A stretch of DNA of 64,000 bases from Dermacentor variabilis (Eukaryota; Arthropoda; Arachnida; Ixodida; Ixodidae), in assembly GCF_050947875.1 (NCBI RefSeq), contig NC_134570.1, positions 228,703,265 through 228,767,264 on the forward strand, written 5' to 3'. A model generated the notes under the pieces. It was not told the origin of the DNA, did not search any database, and saw only the letters and a program-made list of their open reading frames with translations. The translations under genes were made by a program, and so were the position numbers. Below, piece by piece: positions 53,771 to 62,349 of the stretch. The stretch's first letter is position 1, and each line of letters opens with the position of its first letter.

Positions 53771-55782
53771 ACGAAAGAAAAGCGAGCCATCTTGGGTTTG
53801 GACCAAGTGAGACACTCTGCGATCCTGGCCCAGGTGTCACGGCTAAACATGGGCAAGAGAACATAGGCGTACATCAAAGATTTTTGGCGAAGCGGACTAC
53901 CAAAATCATCACCGGTGACCTGCGGCTCCAAAAGAAGAAGCTCAGCAGTGTTGGGACCCCCCAGGGCTCGGTCATCTCGCCATTACTTTTCAACCTTGTA
54001 ATGATAGGGGTGGCCGAGCGGATCTCGCGAGTCGCGCGGGTCCGACACACCATTTATGCCGACGACATAACGCTCTGGGTTCCAGGAGGAAGCGACAGGC
54101 ACATCGAGAGTACATTACAAGAGGCGGTTGACGCTATCAAGGAGCAGCTGGACGGGTCTGGGCTCGTCTTCTCCCCAAGCAAGTCTGAGCTGTTGGTTAT
54201 TCCTCCGAAAAGAGCAGCTAGGAAGACAAAAGGCAACGAACCTGCGAGAGAGCAAGACACAATAAAGATCAAGACGAGCGGTGGTCACACGATCCTGGTT
54301 GTCAAGAAGATCCGAGTGCTGGGCATGCTGATTGAGCACAAACGAGTCAACGGCGAGACGGTCAACCGTCTCTCGGCCAAGGTCACCACGGCCATCTGCC
54401 TCATTAAGAGGGTGTCACACAGAACAGCAGGCATGAAGGAAGAAAGCCTCACCCGGCTAGTGGAATCCTTCGCTATAAGCCACATTACATACGTTGCTGC
54501 TTTCCACAACTGGAGGCAGTGCGAGCGAAATAAGATCAATGCGCTCATACGCAAAGTGTACAAGGCTGCACTCGAACTTCTCGACTGCACAAGCACCGAC
54601 AAGTTCCTGGCCCTAGGAGTGCATGACACCCTGGAGGAAATGGCCGAGGCGCAGAGGACCGCTCAGCTCACACGGCTATCGGAAACAAGAACGGGCAGAC
54701 AAGTGCTGCGTGACCTAGGCCTGGGACCAAAGGAAAGGGGACCCGAAAATACAGAAGTGCCTGTACCGGACACAATTAGTAGATGGCTACGGTTATGTCC
54801 AGTGCCAAGAAACATGAACCCTAAGTTCCACAAAGAGCGGCGGGCGGCGAGGTCCAAGGCGCTCATCAATCTCCATGCCAAAGACAGGGGTGCCGTGTTT
54901 GTGGACGCGGTAGAGTATCCACATGACAGAAAGGCATTCACCGTTGCAGTTGTCGGGGCATCGACAGGTGCAACGAGAACAGCGGCGAGTGTGCGGACTC
55001 GAGGGGCGCATCAAGCTGAGGAGGTGGCCATTGCCCTGGCCATCGTCAACCCCGAGTGCATGACTGTGCGCTGTGATTCTAGGACGGCAGTGAAAAATTA
55101 CGCCAGAGCAAGGGTGTGGGGTGAAGCCGCGCGTGTTTTGCGTGTGGTCGATCTCGCGAGTGGAAATCGGTGTGTGGTGATAAAGTGGTTTCCGGCCCGC
55201 ATGGGCAGTGATGTGTTGGATTGCGGCAACGCAAACCACAACGAGACGGCGAACACGGTGGCACGAGGACTAACCAACCGTGGTGCTGCTACTGCAGTGG
55301 ATACGTCGTGGTGGTGGGAAACCAAGGACAAAATGACTTCCTACAACGAAATTGTGAAGTGGTACAGACTAGAGCGAAGGACTATGCCGCCACCTCATCC
55401 AGGCTTGACCTGTAAGGAGGCGGTTTTATATCGACAACTTCAAACAAGGTCGTTATTCACCCCGGTGCTGATGAGACACGTGTGTCCAAGTGTTTATGAA
55501 AGTGACCTGTGTTGTGTGTGCCGAAAGGAAAGAGCCACTGCAGCTCACATCCTTTGGGACTGTGCTAAGAATCCGCACCAAACTGCAATGATAACAACGA
55601 TCCCGTCGTGGCTCGAGGCCGCAACAAGGTGCTATGATCAAGATGTCCAAGCCCAGGCTGTCCAGCAGATCTCGGTGGCCCTCGAAAGGCAACGACCGAG
55701 CGAAACCGGAGGGAGGCTGCCACCCCTAAAGAGGGGCAGGCGCGGTCGACCAAAGGGAGTAGTGCGGCCACGGCCAAAGTAG
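53771..55782 (+). pseudogene. RT palm, RNase H and Cys/His domain of the twin-primed LINE (632-codon open frame)
   Basis: RAILGLDQVRHSAILAQVSR begins the segment. After a TAG and a one-base shift near 53880 the frame is open for 632 codons to 55782: GTPQGSVISPLLFNLVM, active site YADD (residues 58-61 of the open frame), SPSKSELLVIPP, then RNase H (FVDAVEYP, AEEVAIALAI, VRCDSRTAV, NHNETANTVARGL) and a terminal CCVCRKERATAAHILWDC zinc-like motif. It is the longest uninterrupted coding stretch in the window, suggesting a comparatively recent insertion. Without its 5' half it cannot act alone. Confidence 0.9.
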
Positions 55783-55895
55783 AGGCGCCCCTAGCCGTGA
55801 AGACGTCATGGTAGCGTCACGGTAAGGCTTCCCTAACAGGGGAAGGCTAACCGTTCTGCAGGCCTTCATAACAAAGTTTCTTCACTCACTCACTC
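55783..55895 (+). other. 3'UTR and tail of the twin-primed LINE
   Basis: Contains short hairpin-forming CCTAACAGGGGAAGG-type sequence and a (ACTC)n tail directly before the target duplication. Confidence 0.75.
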
Positions 55896-55985
55896 ACCGT
55901 GGCATTGAAGTCGCCCATCAGTATAGTGTATTTTGTTTTGACTTTACCAATCACCAATTCCATGTCTTCATAGAAGCTTTCGACA
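55896..55985 (-). mobile_element. Old RTE LINE, fragment 1 (minus strand, 5'-truncated)
   Basis: Reads VESFYEDMELVIGKVKTKYT and ILMGDFNAT, and resumes at 53456 as VGKKQAG beyond the twin-primed LINE. The homology starts at about 55985. Confidence 0.88.
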
Positions 55986-56445
55986 AAGGCATAAAACGAC
56001 ACTTGCTGCCAAACAGCTGACGGCTGTCCGGGCTGGCTTTGTGTGTCTCTATTGTCTGAAATAAAAGAATGCGATTGGTCACCATCTTCAGAGTCAGTGC
56101 TACGAGTGGCATCCAAACAATCACCTCAGGATCCAGCAAAATTGCGAGACCAACATTGTTCTTGTGAGAGCTCAGCTACCTGAGCGTCTGCCATCTTACT
56201 GGGTGCGCAGCTTCGCATGATTCCTATAAGCTGCCCCAGCATGGCATTAACTACCCAGAAAATAGAAGTCCACTCCCCTGACTGCATAGTAGATGGCACA
56301 GAAAGCAAGGGACCTGGAAGGCGGCAAATAAGCAAAAGCCACGAAACAAGCACAAAATTGGTTATGTGAAGATGTTCCCGTGACGCGTCAGTGGCAAGAA
56401 GCGGTGGACGAAACTTTATAGGACACGACACCACCATCAACCTAC
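55986..56445. other. GIT intron DNA, unidentified
   Basis: A minus-strand open stretch (FISDNRDTQSQPGQPSAV) reads into the RTE fragment but matches nothing I know. No other feature seen. Confidence 0.4.
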
Positions 56446-56576
56446 CTGGCACAGTCAGCGGGCGTCATGCCCTGCGAGTCCCTGGCAGTCAGGTCAGCCC
56501 CGTACACCAGCAGCAGCTCCACCTGGCAGGCCTGGCCACTGCGCGCAGCCACATGCAGTGCCGTGCTGCCTTTGTC
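56446..56576 (-). CDS. GIT: GIT-family ARF-GAP, last ankyrin-repeat exon
   Basis: A 131-bp minus-strand exon between acceptor ...TGTGTGCGTAG and donor GTAGGT. It encodes DKGSTALHVAARSGQ and ELLLVYGADLTARDSQGMTP, then ADCA plus two bases (AG) of an Arg codon completed by the exon at 41850. The ankyrin signature and the LLxVYGAD form closely match the third ankyrin repeat of animal GIT1/GIT2, ARF-GAP scaffolds linking PIX/PAK and paxillin. The next exon is 14.6 kb away. The upstream ARF-GAP exons are not in this window. Confidence 0.87.
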
Positions 56577-57656
56577 CTACGCACACACACAGCACCAGTT
56601 GCAACGGGCAGCAACGAACAAAAATGAAATGGCCAAGTTTCCAGTCTGTGCAGTTAAATAAGAGATTTGTGGGTTTGCATACTGCCCTGACGTTGCAGCA
56701 TGCAGACTGAGTGCTATGAGCCTTGGCTTTCCTACAATGTCAGAGCTTTCACATATAAATTACAAATTCTCGTCTAATTACAAAGGCAACAGAGACTTGC
56801 AAGGCAAATGGCAAAGTGCTTAGTTTTAGCCATAGACGACCATCCACGTATGTGATGGTTGCAGAGTCGCTCAAGAAAACTGGATTATTAAACAGAGTGG
56901 ATTGCACAGAGAATGATGACATGGTGCAATCTGTATACAGCACCAGAAAGCCATTTGAGATTGAGTGATGGACATTAGGGGTAACTGTATGGTGCATTGT
57001 TGCGCTGCATAATACACAAGAAACAAACAGAGACCTTGCACAAGGTCCACACTAACTTATTGTTTTTCGCGTTCGTGCACCTCTACTTCTGCAGCACACC
57101 ATACAGTCACACCATACCAGATGGCCTCAGCCAAAGCACTTCTGAACATGACATGTATTATAGGTTTCCATTCTGTGACAGTGAACTATACAGCTTCCAT
57201 CTTTCACATAAAAAGTGAGCAGCGACGACATGACACACTATCAACGTCGACATGTTCCTGTTCTCAAAGGCTGCCAGTCGCGCTCGCCGCCACTTCTCTG
57301 CATTAAATGTGACTACACGCATAATGTATTTTTATGTACTGTTTTGCTGACTCATTATTTAGCTTCCAAGATGCACTGTTTGCCTCTTGTCTCAAATAGA
57401 CAACAAATGGACGCCCCTTCGATACAGCAGCGTAAACAACTGCCTCGTTCAGCTGCCAACGGTGTGAGTACTGGCGTCAAAGTTCCCGTGAGAAAACTAA
57501 GCACTCTCTAATTGAATCATAATATACACAAAGTCTTAATCTACGACTACCTTATGGATCACACGAATTGTGTGCATGAAAAGAGTACAAAGAACAATAA
57601 GTTAGGCAGCATATAACTCATATATTACAGTCTCCCGCTAGCTGGTTTTGCAGGTA
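56577..57656. other. GIT upstream intron, no recognised element
   Basis: No gene or transposon recognised. The preceding GIT exon (LGAQANFFHP-like in other animals) was looked for and not found. Confidence 0.45.
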
Positions 57657-58622
57657 CAGTCGAACCCACTTATAACAATACCAGTTTTAACAATATATTG
57701 GTTATAACAATGAGAAGCTGCTGCACCATCGACTTTTCTATGTTTTCCATGGTGAAATAACCCGCTTACTACAATGCCCCGATGCCACATTATCAGTTAT
57801 AACGATGAAGTCTGGCTGCTGGGTGTTCGAGCTGAAAGGTAGTGAAAAACGAAATCATTGAAAAGAAAAAGAAAACGAGAAATTCAAGCCGCTGCACGAT
57901 GGGCCTCTGCTCCAACAGCCGCCACATGCTCATTTTCCGGCCATCTTTGCGCAGCTCTCTCCCGTCGCCCTTCCACCCCTCCGAACACAAATGGGCTGCG
58001 CCCACAGCTCTACGCTGCCCTACCCTCCGAAACACAAATGGACCGCGCCAACTGCACCACAAACAGATTGCGCTGAGCCGCGCTCCCGCACGAGACGTTC
58101 ATTTGAGGGATCGCCAGCCGTTTCTGCACAGGCGCATATGAGCGCGCATGAGAGAGAAAATCTCTGAGCTTTTGCTCCTTGACTATATGAGTCTGCCTAG
58201 GCAATACAGAGAAGGTTTCTTAACACGTGTTGTACGCATTTGTCCCCTACACATGCCGGCATTGCGGAGTGCGGTCGAGTTTGTTTACGCTCTGCCGCTG
58301 ACTGCCCGCACGGTGAGCCAGTGGGCACGGACGTGCCATTTGGTGATCGCTGTGTCTGAAGGGGCAAGGTTTTGACTAGTGTCGTATGTCACGGGTCACT
58401 TTTTCCGTCACGACAGGCTGGATTCTTGGACTCCTGGATTCTGTTCCAGGAGGGCATATGTAACCGGCAAATGGAAGCCTCAGGAGAACACCTGAGATTA
58501 TAATAAAGCAGGCGGCTCAGGATCTCCAGGACACCCAAGGGCTAGCGGGAGGATTGAAGCTGGAAGCAGGGCGGCCCGTGGGTTGGAGTCGCGGAGGCCG
58601 AAGTGTGCCAGGGGGTGTCCGC

Positions 58623-58840
58623 ATAAAAAATTGGCTGTTCGCGATAGCGGACAGCCGATCTCATACACCCCTCGCACGCTTTGGCCTTCGCATCCGGCGC
58701 CTGTAACCAACAAAGGCATAGCATTTAAGACCCACAATTTAAATACAGAGGGTGTCACTTGGTTAATTGGAGATTTCAAGGAGAGGCTTTTGTCCTGCAG
58801 TGGACATAAAAATAGGCTAAAAAATAATAAATAAGAAAAT
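58623..58840 (+). mobile_element. LINE/SINE-derived fragment
   Basis: 58623-58700 (GGCTGTTCGCGATAGC...) has a second copy at about 61922-62010. 58785-58840 reads GAGAGGCTTTTGTCCTGCAG, similar to RTE-type 3' ends, then an AAAATAATAAATAAG tail. Confidence 0.5.
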
Positions 58841-58868
58841 GACCCTTTGCCGCCAAAGCCTGGCCGGG

Positions 58869-59096
58869 TGTAGCAAGTATGTCACGCCCCCTCGGGCATA
58901 ATCTTGGTTCGCCCGCCAAGCTTGGTGGCCTGCTACAGCTCGGCAGGCAACATTGGTCACCGCATCACAATAAACACTGACGAGCACGGCTGCTCGCCGG
59001 TCAGTCATCGTTCAGCACCACCACGCTGCGGAGCATCCGTCTATCGGAGGGTGCCACAAGCCCTCCCTTGTTCACGACCCGGGGTGGATCGTGACA
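58869..59096 (+). repeat. 5' LTR of Gypsy D
   Basis: 228 bp, TGTAGCAAGTATG...GATCGTGACA. AATAAACACTGACGAGC inside may serve as the polyadenylation region. Confidence 0.92.
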
Positions 59097-59215
59097 GTTT
59101 TTTTGTTTTGTTTTGGCAGTCAAGTTTCTGTGTGAAAATAAATGCCGACACTTCCTTTCGTAACACCCCTTGTACATATATACAGCAGGTGTTGACAGCA
59201 GGTGTTGACGTGACA
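59097..59215. repeat. 113-bp insertion at the 5' LTR/leader border
   Basis: GTGACA occurs at 59091-59096 and again at 59210-59215, followed by CTGGCGACGAGGATGG, a Gypsy-like leader/primer site. The intervening DNA starts GTTTTTTTGTTTTG and ends in two copies of CAGCAGGTGTTGAC. This suggests a small insertion with a 6-bp duplication; alternatively it is part of a mosaic LTR. Confidence 0.5.
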
Positions 59216-59325
59216 CTGGCGACGAGGATGGGATCCTCGTGACACTGACGAGGCTGGCGACGAGTACCTACGGAGCGTCCCACGCCGCCGCGAGCGCCGA
59301 AACACCGCCCCCCATCGCTGTCGCC

Positions 59326-59664
59326 ATGCCGCTGTACGGAAGGCTGAAGCCGTTCGAGGGAGATGGGTCCGCCTGGCAAATTTACGGGGAGCAAGTCCAC
59401 GTGTTCTTCCGGGCAAATGACACACCCGAGGCCAAACAGCGGGACATTATCCTGGCCAGCTGCAGGACCCGCGTCTTCAGCCTCTTGCTCGACCTTCTCA
59501 AGCCAGCCACGCCGCACGTTAAGACGCTGGGTGAGCTGCTTGCCATACTGCGCTCGCATTTTAACCCAGCACTGTCCACACTAATGAAACATTTCCGCTT
59601 TAACAACTGGAGCCGCCGGGAAGGGGGACCCTCGGGCGGTTCGTTGCTGTGCTATGAGAGTTAG
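59326..59664 (+). pseudogene. Gag N-terminal part of Gypsy D
   Basis: ATG at 59326 gives MPLYGRLKPFEGDGSAW and WQIYGEQVHVFFRANDTPEA, then LLDLLKPATPHVKTLGELLA and LRSHFNPAL, typical of Gypsy capsids. It ends in a frameshift at RREGGPSGGSLLCYES. The gag body resumes at 59697 in another frame. Confidence 0.85.
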
Positions 59665-59696
59665 CGAGTGCCTGCGTTTTCGGAGACCAGCTGGAC

Positions 59697-60038
59697 TTGC
59701 TGCTCCGGGACTGCTTCGTCTGCGGAATCAACAACCCCGCCATGCAGACGCGACTCCTGGAGCTGCTTCCCGACCCGTCGCTGGACAACGCCGTGAAGGC
59801 AGCGCTGGCAATGGAAGCTGCCGCCAAGGACGCCGGCGAGATTTCCCGTGCGACTGGATCACCGTCGGCGGAAGCGGCAGTCAACAAGTTCACGACAAAG
59901 GGCAGTACCTGCGGTCGCTGTGGCGGTGCCCCCTCCCCTTCACAGTACCAGTTCTCTCAAGCACAATGCTTTACGTGCGGGAAAACTGGGCATCTGGCAC
60001 GTGTATGCCGAAGGGGGACGACGAGCGTATGCGGCTGA
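59697..60038 (+). pseudogene. Gag C-terminal part and zinc knuckles of Gypsy D
   Basis: LLRDCFVCGINNPAMQTRLL and ALAMEAAAKDAGEISRA, then a partial first knuckle (CGRC) and a complete second, CFTCGKTGHLARVC (CX2CX4HX4C). Ends at a TGA at 60036-60038. Confidence 0.85.
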
Positions 60039-60053
60039 GGCATGTGGCAGCAG

Positions 60054-60277
60054 GCTCAAGTTCTTCCGTGGCCAGGCTCCACGTCATGGCCGAGAACCCG
60101 CCGATTTTCAACATGTGGCACACAGGCTTTGTACCGTCGTCTGTGCCGCCATACATGCTGACCGTCGAAATCTGCGGGCACCCCATTTCCATGGAGCTGG
60201 ACACAGGGGCCAGCATGTCAGTAATGGCTGGGAAACTCTCCAAGCGTACTTTCCCCGGTGTGTCCGTCAAGGCTTAG
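60054..60277 (+). pseudogene. Protease of Gypsy D, followed by an in-frame amber codon
   Basis: VEICGHPISMELDTGASMSV carries the aspartic protease active site DTGA. It ends in a TAG at 60275-60277, but the same frame continues directly into the 60284-61510 frame, so the stop is either a late mutation or a readthrough site. Confidence 0.82.
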
Positions 60278-60283
60278 GGCGTG

Positions 60284-61510
60284 ATGCTGCGCAGCTCATC
60301 CGGGCAACTCTCCCAGGTCCAGGGTCAGGCACAGGTCAGCGTTCGTTTTGGCGACAGGGAGGCAACCCTTCCCCTTTACTTAACGAAGGGGTCGTCGCCG
60401 ACGCTGCTGGACCGAAACTGGATTCATGCACTGGGCCTTCGTCTGCCAGAGTACCCGGAAGCCAGCCTGCATCTGGTGCAGAGCTGCCAAATCTGCCAGG
60501 AGTATCAGCGAGCCTCGCGTAATGTGGAAAGCACCCCCTGGCCGTTCCCACAGAGACCCTGGTCCTGCCTACATGTGGATTTTGGGGGCTCTGGCGGTGG
60601 TGGCGGAGCAGCCTCCTTGCGCTTTGAGGACCTGCAGAGCCAGTTCTCCGTGCTGTACAACGAGAGCATGCAACTCAAGACTCAGCTGGACGAGTGTCGC
60701 TCCTTGCTGTCGACAGCCAAAAACTCACACCTTCGCCACATTGAGCAGATGGAAAGCGAGGAGCTGGTCGTCCAGAAGAAGCTTCGCTTGGAGGTCATCC
60801 GCCTCGAGGACAACATCGCGCAGATTTGTCGAGAGTACGAGAATCTACGCACTGAGTTTGAGGCGTCGTCGGTGGTCGGCGAGCAGGCTCAGCCAATCAA
60901 CCGGGAGATGTGGCACATTATAACGAGCCTGCAGAGCCGCAACAGGCGGCTCAAGAGCGAGGTCTCCTGCAGCAAGCACAAGCTGCGCAAGGCCCAATCA
61001 GAGACTCAGAAGCTGGCTGCTGACCAAGGGTGCTGTCCCGGGCCTTTGCCAGAGTCGGGAGCTCCAGTTCTCGCCAGGAACTTCTGTCCTGGCCCACCCT
61101 GGTCTACCGGACAGGTGGTGTCCCCTGCCAGCGCCTCATTGCTGCTCGTGCGCATGCCAGACGGGGACATGTGGCACAGACACGCCGACCATGTCAGGCC
61201 TCGCCTCGGGACCTGGCCAGCACCCTCGACTGCCACTGAGTTCCAGCCCGCAGGAGGACTAGCGGCAGCACCAGTCGCTTCCAGCGGAGTACCACCCACC
61301 TCGGAGGCGGCAACTGTTGCCAGTGGTGCGGCACTCGTTGGACCGGTGTCGAACCTGGCACCACTCGCAAGGCCGACTACTACGAACCCTCCGGATGGAG
61401 CAAGGCTGGCTCAGGCAGCACCCGGCGTTGCCACACCCGACCCGTCAACACTGGTGCCCAAGTGGAGTACTCGACGGCGGAGGCCACCAGACCGTTACTC
61501 GCCTGGGTAG
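60284..61510 (+). CDS. Fusion: protease end, integrase zinc remnant, BRE1-like coiled coil, integrase C-terminus
   Basis: About 408 codons, uninterrupted, first ATG at 60284; residue numbers below count from codon 60281. 1-60: protease end (ATLPLYLTKGSSPTLL). 62-101: integrase zinc remnant (SCQICQEYQRASRN, PWPFPQRPWSCLHVDF). 102-110: Gly-rich. About 111-246: coiled coil with RHIEQMESEELVVQKKLR, EVIRLEDNIAQICREYENLR and EQAQPINREMWHIITSLQ, closely matching the conserved region of BRE1 (RNF20/RNF40), the E3 ligase for H2B mono-ubiquitination, minus its RING. 261-309: integrase C-terminal domain (PVLARNFCPGPPWSTG, HRHADHVRPRL). 310-409: Pro/Ala-rich. BRE1 identity is from recalled family sequence. 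Expression and function are unknown. Confidence 0.85.
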   Translation: MLRSSSGQLSQVQGQAQVSVRFGDREATLPLYLTKGSSPTLLDRNWIHALGLRLPEYPEASLHLVQSCQICQEYQRASRNVESTPWPFPQRPWSCLHVDFGGSGGGGGAASLRFEDLQSQFSVLYNESMQLKTQLDECRSLLSTAKNSHLRHIEQMESEELVVQKKLRLEVIRLEDNIAQICREYENLRTEFEASSVVGEQAQPINREMWHIITSLQSRNRRLKSEVSCSKHKLRKAQSETQKLAADQGCCPGPLPESGAPVLARNFCPGPPWSTGQVVSPASASLLLVRMPDGDMWHRHADHVRPRLGTWPAPSTATEFQPAGGLAAAPVASSGVPPTSEAATVASGAALVGPVSNLAPLARPTTTNPPDGARLAQAAPGVATPDPSTLVPKWSTRRRRPPDRYSPG

Positions 61511-61590
61511 CAGGCACCGTCGACCCAGCTAGGGTGGAGGCGGAGCCTCATAGTGTGAACATGGACGTTTGTTTTTCATTTAACAAACAA

Positions 61591-61606
61591 ACTGGGGGTA
61601 AGGGGG
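61591..61606 (+). promoter_or_regulatory. Polypurine tract of Gypsy D
   Basis: ACTGGGGGTAAGGGGG directly before the 3' LTR; the plus-strand DNA primer in LTR elements. Confidence 0.75.
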
Positions 61607-61834
61607 TGTAGCAAGTATGTGACGCCCCGTCGGGCATAATCTTGGTTCGCCCACCAAGCTCGGTGGCCTGCTAAAGCTCGGCAGGCAACATTGGTCACCG
61701 CATCACAATAAACACCGACAAGCACGGCTGCTCGCCGGTCAGTCATCGTTCAGCGCCACCACGCTGCGGAGCGTCCATCTATCGGAGGGTGCCACAAGCC
61801 CTCCCTTGTTCACGACCCGGGGTGGATCGTGACA
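61607..61834 (+). repeat. 3' LTR of Gypsy D
   Basis: 228 bp, same ends as the 5' LTR, preceded directly by the polypurine tract. Confidence 0.92.
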
Positions 61835-61837
61835 CTG

Positions 61838-61875
61838 AGATTATGCCCGAGGGGGCGTCACCATACTTGCTACAG
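61838..61875 (-). repeat. Inverted LTR fragment beside the 3' LTR of Gypsy D
   Basis: AGATTATGCCCGAGGGGGCG...CTTGCTACA is the reverse complement of the first ~36 bp of the Gypsy D LTR. Confidence 0.8.
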
Positions 61876-62349
61876 TAATAATATTCTCACGACGAATGGA
61901 TTTCGTGGTGCTCATTTCGTCTAAAAAAAAAATGGCTGTACACAATAGCAAACAGCAGATTTCATACATCCCTGGTACACTTCGGCCTCACGAGCCCCAA
62001 CCTGCAGACCAGTCCGGGTTCTAGCTTTGGTGTCCCTGTTGCCGCTTTGGTGTCCTGGAGCCGCCGCCAGTAATGCGAAATAATGACACATGGTTACAGT
62101 TAGTAAAAAACACGATTGAATAAATATATTTACATCCAACTTCCAACTTGTCATGCTAAGTTCAGCACTACAGCGCCCTAAGACTTCTGCAACACCAGTC
62201 AAAACTTTGCCTCTGAAGGAACGTCAGACAGACTTGCTAAGGCACTCTGCCTTCTAGATTTTCAATACATGCGGCCCAGGCTCTACTACGGTCGCAAGCT
62301 ATGATCCGCCACGACTGACTTAGCACGAACGCCACAGGAGCAAGACAGT
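61876..62349. other. No gene; repeat-derived DNA
   Basis: Contains the second copy (61922-62010) of the fragment at 58623-58700. Otherwise nothing recognised. Confidence 0.45.

Larger units (their letters stand above)
53457..55895 (+). mobile_element. 5'-inverted (twin-primed) LINE of the I/R1-like family
   Basis: The 3' part (about 53771-55895) is plus-oriented. The preceding part (about 53770-53457) is the adjoining upstream ORF2 segment in inverted orientation. A 6-bp target duplication ACCGTG flanks the whole (53451-53456, 55896-55901), within an old RTE. The tail is TTCTTCACTCACTCACTC. The topology is that produced by twin priming during target-primed reverse transcription. Confidence 0.9.
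58869..61834 (+). mobile_element. Gypsy-type element D carrying a captured BRE1 segment
   Basis: LTRs 58869-59096 and 61607-61834, both 228 bp with about ten differences by eye (~96% identity). Internal order: primer region near 59217, gag, zinc knuckles, protease, a remnant of the integrase zinc region, a BRE1-like segment, the integrase C-terminal domain, a Pro/Ala-rich tail, and the polypurine tract ACTGGGGGTAAGGGGG (61591-61606). RT, RNase H and the integrase core are absent, so it could move only with help. No matching target duplication was found. A 113-bp insert sits at the 5' LTR edge. Confidence 0.9.
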
